Origin: Cystobasidiopsis lactophilus
Taxonomy: Eukaryota > Basidiomycota > Agaricostilbomycetes > Agaricostilbales > Chionosphaeraceae
Assembly: GCA_001599975.1 (NCBI GenBank)
Contig: BCIO01000005.1
Location: forward strand, 2,776,508 to 2,840,507
Direction of reading: 5' to 3'
Length of the DNA stretch: 64,000 nucleotides
Below, in pieces: positions 10,042 to 22,013 of this stretch. Each line of letters opens with the position of its first letter. Positions within the stretch are counted from its first letter, which is position 1. The notes under the pieces are model-generated. The model did not search any database. It was given only the letters and a program-made list of their open reading frames with translations, and was not told the origin of the DNA. Both the position numbers and the translations under genes were made by a program.

Positions 10042-13000
10042 ATGGACACCTCGCAAGATACGCTCCTGACGACAGCGAGCTCGACTGGGACCTTCCCTCT
10101 CCTAGAGCCCCAAACGCAGTCGCTTCTCGAGGAGATCATCTCAACCCTCCCGCCAGACGCCCACACTTTCGAGCATGTCTTCACGCGCTACAAGCAGGTC
10201 CTGGCTTCGCATAGTCTCGAAGACGACGAGCAAGGCTATGCCACCTTGCTCAAGCTGTCCATGCAAAGGGGAGCGACTTGGAAAGACAAATGGCGCAACG
10301 CAATGAGCGCCGTTCCCAACTCTTCGCCCGCCCTGCCCGCGTTGGACGTGTTGAGGGCCCGCCTGGACTCGCTGGATCTGGCGTCAGGGACTCCGCTGGC
10401 TCCAAGAGGCAGGACGCCATTGGCCTCCAGGCTTTCGGCGCCCTATCCGATGACTTCAACACCGACGCGGCCGAGATTTCTGCCTCCCAGTAGAGGCCAG
10501 GATGAAGAGAGTCTTCTGTTCGAGGATGGGGCACTGTCCAGACCGACCCCTCGCCGCGTCGCCTTCATCTCCCCTCAGTCCACGTCTAGCAGCTTCATTC
10601 CGCCGCGCGCGCTTCCAGGGAGCGAATCATATGCTGACGAAGACCGTGCTGGCCACTTCCGGAGCAGTTTATTACACGAAGAGCCCTCGTTCGAAGCCAA
10701 CCCTTTGATCACCGCGGCGATCGCCTTCCTCAAGGAGACCCTCTTTAGCCGATACCTCGACCGGTGGCGCTCGCGGCTCGAGAGCTTGCAAGTTCGCGAA
10801 GCTAAGACGGCGGCCATCCGGCAAAAGCTGCTGGTCAAGCGGGCGTTGGCCATTTGGCGCCTTCGGATCAAGCTTGTCAAGGGCGTCATGGAACCCAAGA
10901 GCGAGCTTTGGTACATCAACAAAATGAAGCGGAGGACTTGGGAGGCGTGGAAAGCTGCGGTGAGGGAGAATAGGCGAAGTAGATGGGAAGGGCAAATGAG
11001 GGCTGCCTTGTCGGCCGTCCGTGAGCTGAGGGAGGACCGCATCCTGACCCAGGCCTGGACGGTGCGTTCTCTACTTTCTATGTCTTCTGTTGATATGTCT
11101 GACGATGCCGCCATAGATCTGGCAACAAAAAACTAAAGAAACGCAAGCGGACCGGTTTCGCCTGCTGTCGCTGCTCCTGCCCGCACTAAGCAAATGGAAG
11201 AGCTCGACTCGACGCGTTTTGAAGCTGGAGCAAGTGGCGCGGCAGGTTTTGGACGACCAAGAAGCCCAGCTCGTCTACGGCTCGCTTACCAAATGGCACA
11301 AAGCCACGTCCTTGAGCCTGGCGGAGAAAGAAGTAGGGTTCCGCAGAAGAGAAGACCGGCTTTTGAGCACGGCCTGGGAGGTTTGGGCGAGCGCAAAGTG
11401 GGTAGACGTCTTCCTCTCTGTCTGAAGCCATCCGCTGATGCCCGTTCTAGGGACGAAGGCGACCAGGCCAATGCCTTCTACGCCGACAACCTCCTCAAAG
11501 CAGCTTTTGTGGCTTGGCGAGCGCGACAGACTCAGCATGTTGTGGGTCGTTTGCTCCTCCGTTTGTTCAAAAGTTTAGCCGAGCAAACGCACTGCGGCAG
11601 ATGTTGGAACACACGGCCTATCGGCTCAACGAGAAGCGAGAAGGCAACGTGGCCACTTCGCTCTTCCGGTTCTGGTTGGTCAAGGCTCGCGGCGCCGCCC
11701 TCGAGCGCCGCAATGTCACCGTCAAACTCACCCAGAGTGCTCTTGACACCTGGCTCATGCGAGCTCACACCGTCGTCGTTGAGTATCCAGGTGCGCTTGC
11801 TCCGTCGTCTACCGCTTCCTTAGCGCCGTGGGTTGATGTATTCTTAATGTGGTGCAGCCCGGGCCGACAACTTCATTCAAAAGCGGCATGCTGCGCTGCT
11901 GCAGTTTTCCCTGCGAGCTTGGAGGAGCAAATACGCCCAACAGGAGCGCATCGATGCTGTGTCCGACCAACTTCAGAAGCAGGCTCTCCAATCCCAGTTC
12001 TTGACCAAGTGGCGCACCAAAATGGCTGAGCGGTCAACCGACTATCAAAAGGCGGACGTAGCCCGCGACTTCTTCTTATCTAGGCGGCTGTGGGTCGCTT
12101 GGGTCGTGGCAGCTGTCAACAGCAAGGGCGACAAGCTGGAGCTGGTCATGCAGCAGAAGCTACTCGGCTCGAGCCTCGAGAGTGCGTTTACCTCTGTCGG
12201 CTCTTAATGATCCAAATGCTCACGGTCAGTGACATTTAAGAATGGCGTCAAAAGACTCGAGAGCGAGTGGCACTAAACGAGCTTGCTGATAATGTCGAGG
12301 CATCGCTCAACTATGTTCGTTCATCCTTGGGCATCTTTTCGCTTCCTGATGCTGAAAGCGTGCAAGCAGAGGGTTGCGCAGAATGCCCTCAAGACCTGGG
12401 TGGCCAAAATCCTTGATGTCCGCAGCCGGCTGCTGCAAGTCGAGCAACGACGCGAAGGCCAATTGGTCATCAGCGCATGGCAGAAGTGGGCCAATCGATT
12501 CGAAAAACAAGCGGAGGATGTCAGCTTGGCCGAGAGCTTCAAGGACGTCAAACAGGAAGGTGAGCACTTACTGGTCTTGGTTCGCTGTCGTCACGCCACT
12601 CAATATGCGGCTGCAGAGCGCTTCCGCAAGATCTTCACCAAATGGGCTCGCAAGGCTCGGTGGAACGTCCAGAGGCGAGTTCGGATCGAGGACGAGGCTC
12701 GCATGGAGAAGGAGCAGATCCTCACCAAGGCCTTGATGATCTGGCGGCGCAAAGCGCGGAACAAGAAGCACATGCGTTTGGTGCGTTGCTCTCCATTTCC
12801 GTTGTGCGAAAGTGCTGACAGCATTACTGTAGGCCATCCAATTCATCATGGCCCGGCACGACTTGGCTCTTGAGCAAGCTTTTCAGAAGTGGCAGGCTCG
12901 AACCAAAGTAAGAGTCCACTTGCGTGCATTGAGCGCGGCGGACTGAGCCTTTGCCACAGATCTTGCCCGCCCTACAGTTTTCTGCGCACCACACTCTAAG

Positions 13001-13455
13001 AAGAGCGTTAGCCCACTGGCGCACCGTCCTGCCCTTGCAAGCCAACCGCAACAAGGCGGACGAGTTTCATTACCGGAACCTTGAATGTAAGCTGATTTCC
13101 CTCTGTCCACGCTAGAGATCCACCATCTCATGGGCCGTTTTTCAATCACAGCCGAGGCGTTTGCCAAGTGGCTGTCGGTCGTTAAAGCCCGTAGGGCGCG
13201 CAGGGCTGCGGAGTAAGTGTTTGCCCAGATCGCTTCGGGCTCCACGCTGAACTCAAAGCACCTAGCCGCTTTCGGGCTCGATCCACCACTCCTCTGCGCA
13301 GTGTTGGGTTCAGGCCACGCTCCACGCCTGCAAGAGCGGAATCAGAGGAAGTCTCCGTCGGTCCTTCCGCTCGAAGACCTGTCACGGCCCCTCGGCTAGG
13401 GAGCGCCCTTCGGCACTTGGTGTCCAGCTCCTCGTCTTCATCTGACATCGATTGA
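10042..13455 (+). CDS. SFI1: Sfi1-like centrin-binding spindle-pole protein
   Basis: Known role of the family: long helical protein binding centrin (Cdc31) at spindle poles and their bridge. Twelve exons: 10042-11061, 11117-11397, 11451-11538, 11601-11790, 11858-12181, 12241-12314, 12370-12559, 12617-12780, 12833-12907, 12960-13086, 13152-13212, 13266-13455 (927 aa). From about residue 230 the protein carries some twenty helical repeats with spaced Trp residues (ALAIWRLR, LTKWHKA, AFVAWRARQ, FRFWLVKA, FLTKWRTK, ISAWQKW, IFTKWARK, MIWRRKA, AFQKWQAR, LAHWRTV). Removing the in-frame intron 12560-12616 restores a spacing of about 32 residues between Trp. The C-terminus is Arg- and Ser-rich. Confidence 0.85.
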
Positions 13456-14012
13456 AGGCGAAATCTGGGGCGGTTCGTTTGTCGTACGATGTACTTGTAA
13501 GATTGGACATTGCCAAAAGAGCAGAAGCCGGCTGCGTCCCACGAAAGCCGCTGCTTCTCCTCCGGGACGTATTGGTCACTTTCCACTCTTGTACTACTTC
13601 ACAAGAGCGCGAGCTTTGCCAGAGAACGCCTCGTTCTTGCGCGCGAAGAGTGCGCTCGCCCCAAATCCGCCGATAATCCTCGTCACTCGACCGCGTTGTC
13701 TTCCTTGCTCTACCAGTTCAAGAGACCAAATACTAGCTCGTGAACGTAGAAATCAGGCGCCGACCTTGACAGAAAGGTGTCCAGCCAACCACAACCCTCG
13801 CATCTCGAGCGCGAAGCATCAGCTGCCTTGCGGAGGCCCTCGATTTGTTTCCGTTTACTGGCTTCGACGACCTCGTTTGTGCATCGCCGTCCTTGACCGC
13901 CAATACAACTCGGCGCCAAGCTCCCACAGCGGCCCCCAACGAGCTCGCGCAACGTCCTCGAAACCACGACAGGCAGTCCCCACAAACCGGACGGCACCTT
14001 GCCAGCATCGCC
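13456..14012. other. Intergenic region upstream of GSK3
   Basis: 3' end of SFI1 and promoter plus leader of GSK3. No motif recognised. Confidence 0.4.
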
Positions 14013-15707
14013 ATGTCGAGCTCCAATACGACGTCCATTCGTAAGTGCCTGATCTGCACTGGCGGCCAGGGCAGCCACGAGCTCGCGTCTGCAGGCGGCG
14101 TGGAGGGGCGAAGGCAGCGACTTCTTGCCTTTTCTGCTCTGGCCTGTCCAGTGCGGGCTCCATGTCAAGGGCGTGCGGCTGACCTGCTTTGGCCCTTGCC
14201 GCGCTCACACAGCACTGGACGATGCGTCAAAAACGGTCAAAGTGGTGGCCGCAGACGGCCGCACCGGCGAGGAGCGCGAGATTTCCTATACCAACTCAAA
14301 GGTCGTGGGCAACGGCTCGTTCGGCGTCGTGTTCCAGGCCAAGCTCGTCGGTGACAACGCACCGCAAGGCGCAGAGGGCGAGGTGGCCATCAAGAAGGTG
14401 CTCCAGGACAAGCGGTTCAAGGTTTGTCCCTCTTCAACCCTTTACGCTCGGACGGGACTGACCGCCGCTGGCTTCCAATCGCACAGAACCGAGAGCTGCA
14501 AATCATGCGGCTCGTAGCGCATCCCAACGTGGTCGAATTGAGGGCCTTCTTCTACTCCAATGGCGAAAGGGTGCGTTGACGGCCCACTCAGTGAGACGAG
14601 TCCCCGCGGTGCTGACTTCCACCTTCGTCGATGTCACAGCAAAAGAAGGACGAGGTGTACCTCAACCTTGTGCTCGAATACGTCCCCGAAACCGTCTACC
14701 GGGCCAGCCGCCATTACGCAAAGCTCAAGCAGACCATGCCCATGCCCTACATCCGCCTCTACATGTACCAGCTTTTGCGGTCCCTCGCCTATATCCACTG
14801 CCTGGGTGCGTTCACATCGTCCTATTGAACTGTGCAGAGCCTGGCTCAATGGCTCCTGTGGCGACGCACAGGCATCTGCCACCGCGACATCAAACCCCAG
14901 AACCTGCTGCTCAACCCGCAAACCGGCATCCTCAAGCTGTGCGACTTTGGGTCGGCCAAGATCCTGGTGCAGGGCGAGCCCAACGTGTCGTACATCTGCT
15001 CGCGGTACTACCGGGCCCCGGAGCTCATCTTTGGCGCGACCAACTACACGACGAACATCGACGTCTGGTCGACCGGCTGCGTCATGGCCGAGCTCATGCT
15101 GGGTCAGCCGCTGTTCCCGGGCGAGAGCGGCATCGACCAGCTGGTGGAGATCATCAAGGTGCTGGGCACGCCGTCAAGGGAGCAGATCAAGACGATGAAC
15201 CCGAACTACATGGAGCACAAGTTCCCGCAGATCAAGCCCCACCCTTTCTCCAAGGTGCGTTGCTCGTCCCCTTTACATCTGCCTGTGCGCATGTTGGGTG
15301 ATGCTGGGGTCGGGAACACACAGGTCTTCCGCCCGCGAACGCCGGCAGACGCGATCGACCTGATCTCCAAGCTGCTAGAGTACACGCCGTCGGCGCGGCT
15401 GACGGCGATCGAGGCGATGTGCCACCCGTTCTTCGACGAGCTGCGCTCGGGCGAGGACAAGATGGCGAACGGCAAGCCCATGCCCGAGCTCTTCAACTTC
15501 ACCCGCGAGGAGCTCTCCATCCGGCCCGACCTCATCTCCAAGCTCGTCCCGCCGCACGCCGAGAAGGCCCTGCTCGACCGCGGCATTGACGTGCACGACT
15601 TCAAGCCCTTGAGCCCAGAGTCGTTCGTTTTCTCTTTCCCTTCTTTTCCCTTCGAATCCCCCACCCTGAAAAGTACTTTCTTTAGCATGCGAATCTCACT
15701 TGATTGA
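14013..15707 (+). CDS. Glycogen synthase kinase 3 family Ser/Thr kinase
   Basis: Six exons: 14013-14040, 14213-14421, 14487-14570, 14640-14805, 14872-15254, 15324-15707 (417 aa). All kinase marks are present: [11 protein letters not shown] (Gly loop), VAIKKV (catalytic Lys), [16 protein letters not shown], and the GSK3-specific activation-loop Tyr in [13 protein letters not shown]. The first intron is long (172 nt) for this window and sits within the N-terminal [10 protein letters not shown]. The end ([11 protein letters not shown]...) is less conserved, and its last 25 or so residues could change if an extra intron exists. Family members act in growth, stress and morphogenesis signalling. 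Confidence 0.93.
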
Positions 15708-16542
15708 AAATGATGGCGATACCCCCCTTTACCAAGAAATCAAAACGCCCCCTCATCGTCCCATTTTTTTTCTTTACGCCCCCGGCTTCTTTTCTTTTTT
15801 TTTGCATCGTCTCTCTCTCGCCCAACCCTTTTTGTCCTCGTCCTCCTCGTCAAACTACACACCCACACACCATGTTTTTTTCCGTCGTTTTGCCCAAAAA
15901 AACGACGGGTTGTTCTCTTTTTTTTGCCACCCTCTTTACTCCTCCTCGAGCGTCCTCCGCCCCTTTCATGCCCCCACCCTTCCTGGCGATTCATCTCTCC
16001 CTCGCGACGTCCTTTCAGACCCTTTTTAGGCAACCCCTCATTTCTTTCGGTGTCGCCCCCCATCCTCGAGCTGGATCCTCAAGAGAGGCAGGGCGCACCA
16101 ACGTGGTTCCACCGGTTTTCGTCCCTGCTGTTTGGTTAAGACTGTGGGCGGTTGGAATGTGGAAGGAGTGAATCTGGGGTTGGTGTGTTGTTGCAAGAGC
16201 TCTGTGGGAGTAATGGGGCCCGCCGAGCTGCCTCTCCCCTTCCAATCGAGGGGCGGACTTTTCCTCTTTTTTGCAATGGCCTTTAAACTTGTAATCATGC
16301 TCGCTTTTTGAATGCGGACGAAGGGGGAGTCTGCCTCAAGCACGCTTGAGATTTGGGCTGCCGCCGTCCAAACGCTGAGACGTAGTAAGTCTTCTGTCTC
16401 TACAAGATTTGGATTAACTAGACGTTGTCAAGCTCATTTCAGAAGCCAAAGTCACTAGTGCGATTGCCACCACACCCAGGCGAAGAACAAAAGGTTTCGG
16501 CTTGTGTCGCCACAAAAAAAGTTGGACCCAGTCGAGCAAGTC
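15708..16542. other. Pyrimidine-rich intergenic region
   Basis: Between GSK3 and TOM40. From about 15750 to 16040 the + strand is strongly C/T-biased, with several T runs of 7-9. It may be the GSK3 3' UTR and TOM40 promoter or leader. No gene recognised. Confidence 0.4.
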
Positions 16543-17988
16543 ATGGCCACCGTCTTTGACCACAACGTGCTTCCGCCAGTTGCTGCTGAGAAGAGCAGCA
16601 GCGAAGGGCGGCGGCTGGTGCCTTCTTTGGTGAACCCGTTTGGGCCATTGAGCGCCTTGAGCCACCGCCTGTCCGAGTGGAACTTAGAACGGGGCATCGA
16701 CACCACGCCGGGCTCGATGGAGGACCTGTCTAGGCATGTCAAAGGTAATGCTTTACCCTCACTTATACTCTCCACTACTATAAGAGCTAAAAGGGAGGGG
16801 ACGCAAAGGCATCTTGGCTTCCTCGTTCGCTTTTGACGGCGCCAAAGCCGAGCTGCAAAAGACCGTGTCGATGAACCCGGCCTTCCAAGTGTCCCACACC
16901 TTTGCGCTCGGCAACTCCTTGGGCCCGTCCATCAACCCGGGCACCTACTCCTTCGGCGCCATCTATGGGGATGATAATGTGTGTCCACTTTTAAATTTTT
17001 TGTTGGTCTGCCCCGAAGGTGTGTGCTGATGAGGGTTGTTAACAGTATTTGTTGCAAGGCGGAGTGGATGGAGATGGGTCTGTTCAAGGGCGGTGTAACA
17101 TTAGGACGGGCAAGGACAGCGTGCTCAAAGGTCAATGGCAGGTGAGCCAGTTCTCTCCCTCTCTCTCTCTCTCTCTTGGCAAATGGGCTCAAAGGTGTGT
17201 GTGTGCGAAAACAGTACGCCAACAGCCCGATGGGAGGGAGCATCATGGTGTGGGAGCACCTGGCGCACGGCAAGGGCTGGTCCTCCTCCTTCAAGCTCGT
17301 CAACCCGGACCTGGCCTCTTTTACGGGCAACATGTCCTACGGCGCCCTGCTCGCCGTCACCCGCAAGCTCTCCCTAGGCGCCGAGCTCGTCCTCTCCCAA
17401 CTCCCCTACCCCGGCTCCGGCTCCCTAGCTTGGACGGTGGGCACGGCGCTCGCTGCCAAATACACCGGCGACTCGTTCATCGCCACCGCCCTCTTCGGCC
17501 AGTCCACCCCCTTGACGCTCGGCTACACCCAAAAGCTCAGCGAGCGCGTCGAAGCCGGGGCCGAGTTCGCCTTGGGCCCCAACTTTTCCAGGCCGGCCGA
17601 GAGGCTGGGAGTGGCCAGCGTCGGCGTCAAGTACGAGTATCGACCCGCGACTTTTAGGGGCCAGATCGACTCGAATGGAAAAGTCATGGCCTTCTTGGAG
17701 CACCGGCTGAACCCCATGTTGACGTTCTTGCTCTCTGGCGAGATTGACCAGTTCAAGGTATGTGCCCCCTTTCTCTTTCTCTCGGTGAGAGGTTTTGTGG
17801 TGTTGATTCTGAATGGTGATGGTTATTAGAACACGTCCAAGTGGGGATTCGGATTGACCTTGGATTCGAGCACCATGGACGAGGCCACAGCTATGTCTCA
17901 AGGCCAGGTCCGTTCCTCTCTCCTTTTTTCCCCAAAAGTTTGGCTTAATTATTCGAATGACTGAAAACAGCCCCAAGTGCCTACTTGA
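16543..17988 (+). CDS. TOM40: Mitochondrial import receptor subunit Tom40
   Basis: Channel of the outer-membrane TOM complex. Six exons: 16543-16744, 16809-16978, 17046-17141, 17215-17757, 17830-17907, 17971-17988 (368 aa, normal). Start ATG at 16543 (MATVFDHNVLPP). VNPFGPLSALSHRLSEWNLERGIDTTPGSMEDL is the conserved region before the barrel; FQVSHTFALGNS and the alternating strands that follow (SLGAELVLSQLPYPG, AGAEFALGP, VASVGVKYEYRPATFRG, KWGFGLTLDS) fit the porin-type beta barrel. The last exon is 18 nt. Confidence 0.93.
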
Positions 17989-18151
17989 AAGCCCTTCGAT
18001 CTGGTTTCGGCGGGGAGTTGAGGAGGGAGGGAGAAGCCTTGTATACACACCGATTTCTTTCTTTTTTTGCACCACTCTTATAAAGGTCCCTCTGTGTGCC
18101 ATATACACATTTCATCATTTACAATGGCCCGCCCTTTCGATAAGGGGCATT

Positions 18152-19493
18152 CTATTCCTCGTGTTCGTCCTCATCGACAGCTTGGCCACCGGAAGTGCCT
18201 TCCCCAGATGGCTTGCTGCCCTCGTACGCCGGGAGCAGCTTGAACAAGCCCTTGTAGGGCCCGGCTTGGACGGGCGCCGCGATTTCCTGCAGCAGGTCGC
18301 GCAGGTACGTCTCGGGCTGCTTGATGCGCTCCTTCTGTGCGCACACGAACACAGCGACCTTCAGTGTCTTTCTACTGAGAACTTGAGGGGGTCACACGCA
18401 CCAACGTCTTGAGCGACCAATACGGGTGCTCCTCGAACGCGCCAAAGATCAGGTCGCGCACGTCGTTGGCCGGCAGGCGGACCATCTTGACGCCCTTTTC
18501 CTTCTTGCCCGTTTTCTGTGCGTCACAACACGAAAACCTAAGATATGCAAAAGGAGGATCATAAGGAAGGAAGGAGCGCGCACGACAAAGTTGGAGAGCT
18601 TGGGGTTGTACATGGCAACCGCGCCGGAGAGGAGCATGTTTTGGCTGGCCTGGCTGCCCGAGAGCATTTGCGTTCTATGTGTGGTCAAATTGAGTTCAGA
18701 GAACTGAGGAGAGGCCACCAAAGAGCTGAGGGGTGACACTGACTGTCGCTTGGGCTGCTCGGCCTTCTTCATCCGCGCTCGCATGATGGCGCGGTAGGCG
18801 GGCGCCTCGACGTCTGGCGTCAAGTTGCACTCGTGCACCACGTTGCCTATCAAAGCCGGTTCGCCTGTGGCATGGGCATCCTCGCTCAGCCTGGTGGCAA
18901 ACGACCTGGCAAAGGGGGGAAACACAACGCACGCTTCTTTCGCTTCTTGAGCGCAGCAGCGGCGCCGTTGGCCTTGGGCGAATCGGCGTCCATGGGCACA
19001 GCAGAGGTCGACGCTTCCGAAGCAGCAGCAGTGGCCTTCTCGGCGAAGATGAACAGGTTTTGGGAGGCCGCGTTTTGGATGGTGAGCTCGAACTCGTTCG
19101 GGATGGCGTCTTGCCCGGGCAGCGCGGCCAGGCTGTTGGGCACCACTACGGTCAGAGCTTGCTTGCCGTCCGGTCCAGCTCTATTCGCCACCGGGAGTGA
19201 GCGAAGGGGGGACGGCCCCAAATGACGGCCTCACTCGTAGATGCGAAGCCTGCCCAACTCCTGCCCTTCTTCCGTCACGCCCGACCACCTCTCGGCCAAG
19301 AACTGAGGGATCTAAGAACCGGTGTGAGCGGCCTGAGCGTGTGGGTGCGCTCGCGCGATGGCCCAAGACGCACTTTGACGAGCCAGGCCTTTTGGTTGGC
19401 GGCAATGTCCAGCTGCTCCTCGGGCTCCTCCACCAGCGGCTCGTGCCAGTCCAAGTGCAACCCTTCGCCGGCAATATCAATCGCAGTCGTCAT
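18152..19493 (-). CDS. TFG2: Transcription initiation factor IIF subunit beta
   Basis: TFIIF beta binds RNA polymerase II. Seven exons: 19374-19493, 19235-19302, 18933-19180, 18744-18864, 18584-18674, 18402-18515, 18152-18334 (314 aa). The N-terminus has the dimerisation-type sequence NQKAWLVKFLAERWSG...QELGRLRIYE; the middle has ALIGNVVHECNLTP; the winged helix is RLPANDVRDLIFGAFEEHPYWSLKTLKERIKQPETYLRDLLQEIA, with the usual Gly-Leu-Phe-Lys-Leu finish. The tail is acidic. Start ATG at 19493; the apparent frame just upstream has no ATG. It converges on TOM40 with 163 bp between the stops. Confidence 0.92.
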
Positions 19494-20490
19494 CCTCAAT
19501 CCGTCCCCCAGAAGGTCGTCTGCGGAAGAGAGCTGTTCGACTCGAGGCGTCCACTCTGCTTCCGTTCCTCCTGCAAATGTGGTCTTCGGTGGCGCTCATT
19601 TGCATTTGCTAGGCTATCCTACAGCAAGTGAACCGGCCTGAAGCAAAGTCAGCGAATGCTCCAAGGCCAATCCACCTTGCTCCGCGCCACCAAATTGCGC
19701 TTCCGGCCGCGTCTCTTCCTCCCAGACCAACGTCCGCGCTCTTGGACGCGTCTTAATTGACACCGTCACGGCCAACATGCACGGAACTCTGAAAGGAAGC
19801 AGAAGCTTCAGCCTAAGGAGGCTCACGACGCCTCCAGCCACGTTAAGCAACGGCCTTTAGTCTGCTCCTTTGCTGGCTCGCCCCTGTTCTGGTTCTGCTG
19901 CATCAGCGACTCTTTTGTCTGATGCCGCTCTTTGCCAAGCTCGGCGAGAAGACCACTGCTTGATCGATCGAGGATCCGCAGACTGGTCACTTTGCCCTTT
20001 TTCGGTGCTCGCCCGCCTTTGGCAACTTTGGACCTTTGGCTGGGTCGTCGCGCTGGGCGGCCACCCCACGTCTTGCACCTCAACCTTTCCGTAACTGGCT
20101 TCGCCCACGACACGCAGAGTCAATAGATTTCGGGCCCGGTCAACAGAGGGAAGCTCACCAAACCTAAACAGAAGCTTGTTCACCTGCGACCGGCCCAACC
20201 CAGCATAACAATTGTACACACGGCGTATGGCGCATGCAGTGTTCGTGGCAGATGACAACTTGAGAGCCACTTGGCCAAATCAAACGGCACAAGCGATTGG
20301 GTTCCTTGCAGCCAGGTCAGTGCACACCGGCCCACTCGGGCGTCTGTACCGCGTTCGTCGGCTGACTTTAAATTGCTCAAATCTCAGCATTGGGATCTTG
20401 ATCAATGGCGCAATCGTTGGCTCGCGGTGGAGGCAACTGGGCGGCCTCTTTCACCCCAGGATTAAGGATGCGAGTTGGCGGTGTGCTACG
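19494..20490. other. Intergenic region with unassigned open frames
   Basis: Divergent interval between TFG2 and the next plus-strand gene. Minus-strand frames of 78 and 137 codons (19614-19850, 19857-20270) are open but match nothing I know, and the longer has no ATG. A plus-strand frame from 20212 is continuous with exon 1 of the next gene and might extend its N-terminus. Confidence 0.3.
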
Positions 20491-21694
20491 ATGCTCAGCT
20501 TGACGTTCCTATCTTCGTGCGTTTGCTCCCTTCCTCTTGCTCTTTACATGCTCTCTGATACCAAGAGGGCCTCTCAGATTATGTTTCGCATATATCGCAG
20601 CATTCATCCAGTATGGCGTCGGCCTCGCTTCATCGCCAAGCCTTTGCAACAGCTCCGTTATTCTATGCGTCTCTGCCTACGCCTGCGTCAAGGTTTTCAC
20701 CTTCATTTTCCTCTTGGAGCGCCTCGCCATCGTCTGCAGTTGTGACGGCGCCCGCTTCTACAAGTCCTACCTCTGGCTGGCTGGCGCCGGAGGTTTCCTC
20801 CTCGGCCTTCCTGTTCTGGGTCTCTTTATCGCCAGCAATCATTTCAAGTATGAAGAGCAATCTGGGATCTGGTAGGCGCCTTCTCTTGTCAAAACTTGAT
20901 TCGAGCGCCACTGACTGGTTTCGGCCCATCTTTTTCAGCCACAGTGAGGGTGCTTGATGACGCTGCCATTGAAGTTTTAACTGAAAATCAATGTCTCAGT
21001 CGGTCTCCGAGGATATGGAGCCTACTCGATCGTATGTTGTCCGCCCGCCTCGTGTCCTTCTTCGAGAGCTCACTTTGGCTTGCAGAGCGTTTGGGACCTG
21101 GGCCTAAACTTCTATCTGTCAATCTGCTTCGCCATCAAAGTGCGAGGCAGCGCCCTGCGGCGAGATTCGCCCCTTCGTCGTTTGGGTAGGCTCTCTGCTC
21201 TTTGGGGTCTCGGCCGCGTCCTCACATTGTTGCTGTATCAGCCTTCCAAACTTTCGTCATTACGTGCTTTTCATGTGCTACGTCGTTCAGTAATAGTGAG
21301 TCGCTTGGCATTGCTGAAATGGGCAGATTCTTGAGCGCCACTCCGAGCAGTCATCACCTTGGCCATCCTCCGAATGGAGCTGGCCTTCATCTGCCTTAGT
21401 GCATGCACCCTCGACGTCCTCCTCGATGCGCTCTGCCTCTCGATCGTCACCAGCTCGCCGGCACGACCTGCTGCAGAGCCAACACCGCTGCCTGTTCCAG
21501 GGCCCGAGAAAACCCAGCCCTCGCTCGTCAGCTTCATGACCCAGCTCCAATCCGGCTATATCCAGACGCCATCAAGACCGCGCTTTAGCTTGTCCTTCTC
21601 GGCGGCGTCTTCCAAACCCCTTGCCCCACAAAGAGAACCGGACTTGGACTCGCTCGACGACCGCTTGGCGCCGAACGAGCCGGACTTTCACTGA
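20491..21694 (+). CDS. Multi-pass (about seven-segment) membrane protein, basidiomycete family
   Basis: Function unknown. Exons: 20491-20516, 20578-20871, 20939-20943, 21000-21031, 21086-21185, 21242-21295, 21348-21694 (285 aa). Hydrophobic segments include LCFAYIAAFIQYGVGL, YACVKVFTFIFLLERLAIV, AGGFLLGLPVLGLFIA, LGLNFYLSICFAI, TFVITCFSCATSF and ELAFICLSACTLDVLLDAL. Exon 3 is only 5 nt (CCACA), between TTTTTCAG and GTGAGG; it is required to build CHIGLRGYGAYSI, a motif I recall from related basidiomycete membrane proteins. The C-terminus is Pro/Ser-rich and cytosolic in appearance. The start is uncertain: an in-frame ATG lies upstream at 20212. Confidence 0.7.
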
Positions 21695-22013
21695 TATAGA
21701 AGTAGCATCGCATTGTAAAACACACACACTTGCATCAAAAATCCGCCACAGCAGCACCCACGAACTTTAGTCCCGCTGCCTGGACCAACTCCAACGTCTT
21801 TTGGACCTGACCTTCGAACCTGGTCTCAACCGTCCAGCGGCAGAAGCTTTGTTTCTCATGTGTTTCACTGCTCTGTTTTGCCGGCTGTGCTTGTGGGCTG
21901 ACAACTCAAATAACGACCGAAATCATCTCAGAATCGCTGACGTCTGAAGAGGCCGCCGGCGGGTCCTTCTCCGTCGCTGTCATGCACCCTGCTGTTGATT
22001 ACTGCGATCCAGT
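21695..22013. other. Intergenic spacer
   Basis: Promoter region of the first RBR gene; nothing else seen. Confidence 0.4.

Noticed and set aside
12560-12616. Possibility that this in-frame segment of SFI1 is coding
   Set aside because: It begins GTGAGC and ends CTGCAG, and removing it restores the regular 32-residue repeat spacing, so it is taken as an intron.
14560-15198. 212-codon frame overlapping the GSK3 kinase on the same strand
   Set aside because: Alternative reading of the kinase exons; Ser/Arg/Pro-rich and without domain content.
17425-18108. 227-codon minus-strand frame opposite TOM40
   Set aside because: Antisense shadow that crosses TOM40 introns; no motif.
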